Source of the DNA: Macrothele yani
Lineage: Eukaryota; Arthropoda; Arachnida; Araneae; Macrothelidae
Length of the DNA stretch: 64,000 nucleotides
Direction: 5' to 3'
Assembly: GCA_039090855.1 (NCBI GenBank)
Contig: CM077010.1
Span: 41,806,905-41,870,904 of the forward strand
Both the position numbers and the translations under genes were made by a program. Positions 63,315 to 64,000 of this stretch are shown piece by piece. Each line of letters opens with the position of its first letter. Position 1 is the stretch's first letter. Under the pieces are notes generated by a model. The model was not told the origin of the DNA and did no database searches. It worked only from the letters and a program-made list of their open reading frames with translations.

Positions 63315-64000
63315 TCAATTGGAGAAATCACAAAGAATATTTCTGGACTTGGAAATTTCAATAATGTTCTGGAACTCTGCGTAGATTAGCACAGAAATGG
63401 TTTTTACCAAAGCTTTTCCAAATTTGATTTCCACTCTTAAATTTCCTTGATGGATCAGGTTCAAATGTCCTCCATCGCATAGGTCCGGACTGAGATCGAA
63501 TGCATAAAGAGTGTATCCCTCGGAAAATTCCGCACGATCGATAAATATTCCACGGTCCTGACCCAGTTTCTCGGTGCCTTGAAATAGACTGTGGAAGGAA
63601 CGAATTGTGCTTCCCTTTTCAAAATTGGGTTCTAGAGGTTTATGAGGAACTGGCTGTCCGTCAACGTACACGGCGATAAAGTTGACATCATAATGCTTGA
63701 ATTCAAATGGGTTGGATTTATATGTACCATTAAAAGCGTCGTTGTCTACACATCCAATAACCCGTCTTTTGGGCATTTGTCCGAGGAATACGTTGTCTTG
63801 CACGAAGGACATACTTCCTTGAGAGACGGAATACACTTTGCATAAAACTCGATCAATGGGATACTTGGCAGGAGATTTTTCTAATGCTTTTGCATGACCG
63901 ATGGCCACTCCAGGGTTGACTTTCACTTTTCTCACAAAAATGGATGCGTGTTCGATCAGAACTCTGTAACTGGGGATCTCGGAGGAGGAAACAAGGCAGA
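63315..64000 (-). CDS. Polinton major capsid protein (double jelly roll), C-terminal part
   Basis: Open from the right edge to the stop at 63315, 227 residues. Recognisable segments: EIPSYRVLIEHASIFVRKVK, GHAKALEKSPAKYPIDRVLC, NVFLGQMPKRRVIGCVDNDA, FNGTYKSNPFEFKHYDVNFI, YTLYAFDLSPDLCDGG, LIHQGNLRVEIKFGKALVKT and YAEFQNIIEISKSRNILCDF. They match the protein family first annotated as F54H12.2-like in nematodes and later assigned to Polinton/adintovirus capsids. The N-terminal half lies beyond the window. No break is seen in the visible part. Confidence 0.85.
   Translation of the reverse strand, partial: CLVSSSEIPSYRVLIEHASIFVRKVKVNPGVAIGHAKALEKSPAKYPIDRVLCKVYSVSQGSMSFVQDNVFLGQMPKRRVIGCVDNDAFNGTYKSNPFEFKHYDVNFIAVYVDGQPVPHKPLEPNFEKGSTIRSFHSLFQGTEKLGQDRGIFIDRAEFSEGYTLYAFDLSPDLCDGGHLNLIHQGNLRVEIKFGKALVKTISVLIYAEFQNIIEISKSRNILCDFSN

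Larger units (their letters stand above)
53760..64000. mobile_element. Polinton/Maverick (adintovirus-like) element, partial
   Basis: The gene set defines it: protein-primed family B DNA polymerase on the plus strand and, facing it, major capsid protein, adenain-like protease and A32-like ATPase on the minus strand with a few bases between genes. Polintons are 15-40-kb self-synthesising DNA transposons and relatives of virophages and adenoviruses. The integrase and terminal inverted repeats are not seen; the right end is outside the window. The true left end may be as far out as about 51.67 kb. Scattered breaks show this copy is a genomic relic. Confidence 0.85.

Overview
The window looks like repeat-rich DNA from an invertebrate animal, most likely an arthropod and possibly a chelicerate. 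This is an inference from five things: RNA polymerase III-type tRNA-derived SINEs, many Tc1/mariner and hAT DNA transposons, an RTE-type LINE tail, arthropod-style core promoters (TATA box plus TCAGT initiator), and spliceosomal signals. No intact host protein-coding gene could be identified.

From 1 to about 53.5 kb the sequence is a graveyard of nested transposable elements. It holds mariner remnants (1-707, 9231-10548, 26620-27462). It holds Tc1-like remnants (3890-4150, 7490-8385, 11050-12866, 24108-24840, 32413-33617, 35160-36680, 42336-43661, 44787-45885). Two related hAT elements carry a BED-finger exon (13113-13950 and 35006-39255). At least three tRNA-headed SINE families occur, several copies with clear target-site duplications. 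An RTE LINE 3' fragment lies at 46887-47785. Two unusual families have terminal hairpins or inverted motifs and a core of about 150-bp tandem units: family 1 at about 1.8-3.1, 11.5-12.1, 19.4-21.4 and 27.8-28.2 kb, and family 2 at 14.1-15.9, 17.3-19.4 and 48.0-49.8 kb. Minisatellites (69, 50, about 225 and about 52 bp units) fill other gaps. Several insertions can be ordered in time, such as Tc1 inside hAT inside SINE at 34.95-39.35 kb.

From about 53.5 kb to the right edge lies part of a Polinton/Maverick (adintovirus-like) element. On the + strand a TATA/Inr promoter, a short first exon and an intron lead into a two-C2H2-finger segment and a protein-primed family B DNA polymerase; a frame change and a stop interrupt this gene. 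Then comes a decayed AlkB (ALKBH2-type) 2-oxoglutarate dioxygenase, an unexpected passenger. On the - strand, facing it, is a tightly packed late-type block: double-jelly-roll major capsid protein (running off the window), adenain-like cysteine protease, A32-like packaging ATPase (one frame change), a small basic/hydrophobic protein and a 216-residue conserved protein. Together these would supply genome replication, capsid assembly, DNA packaging and virion maturation. No integrase and no paired terminal repeat is visible, so the element continues beyond the window.
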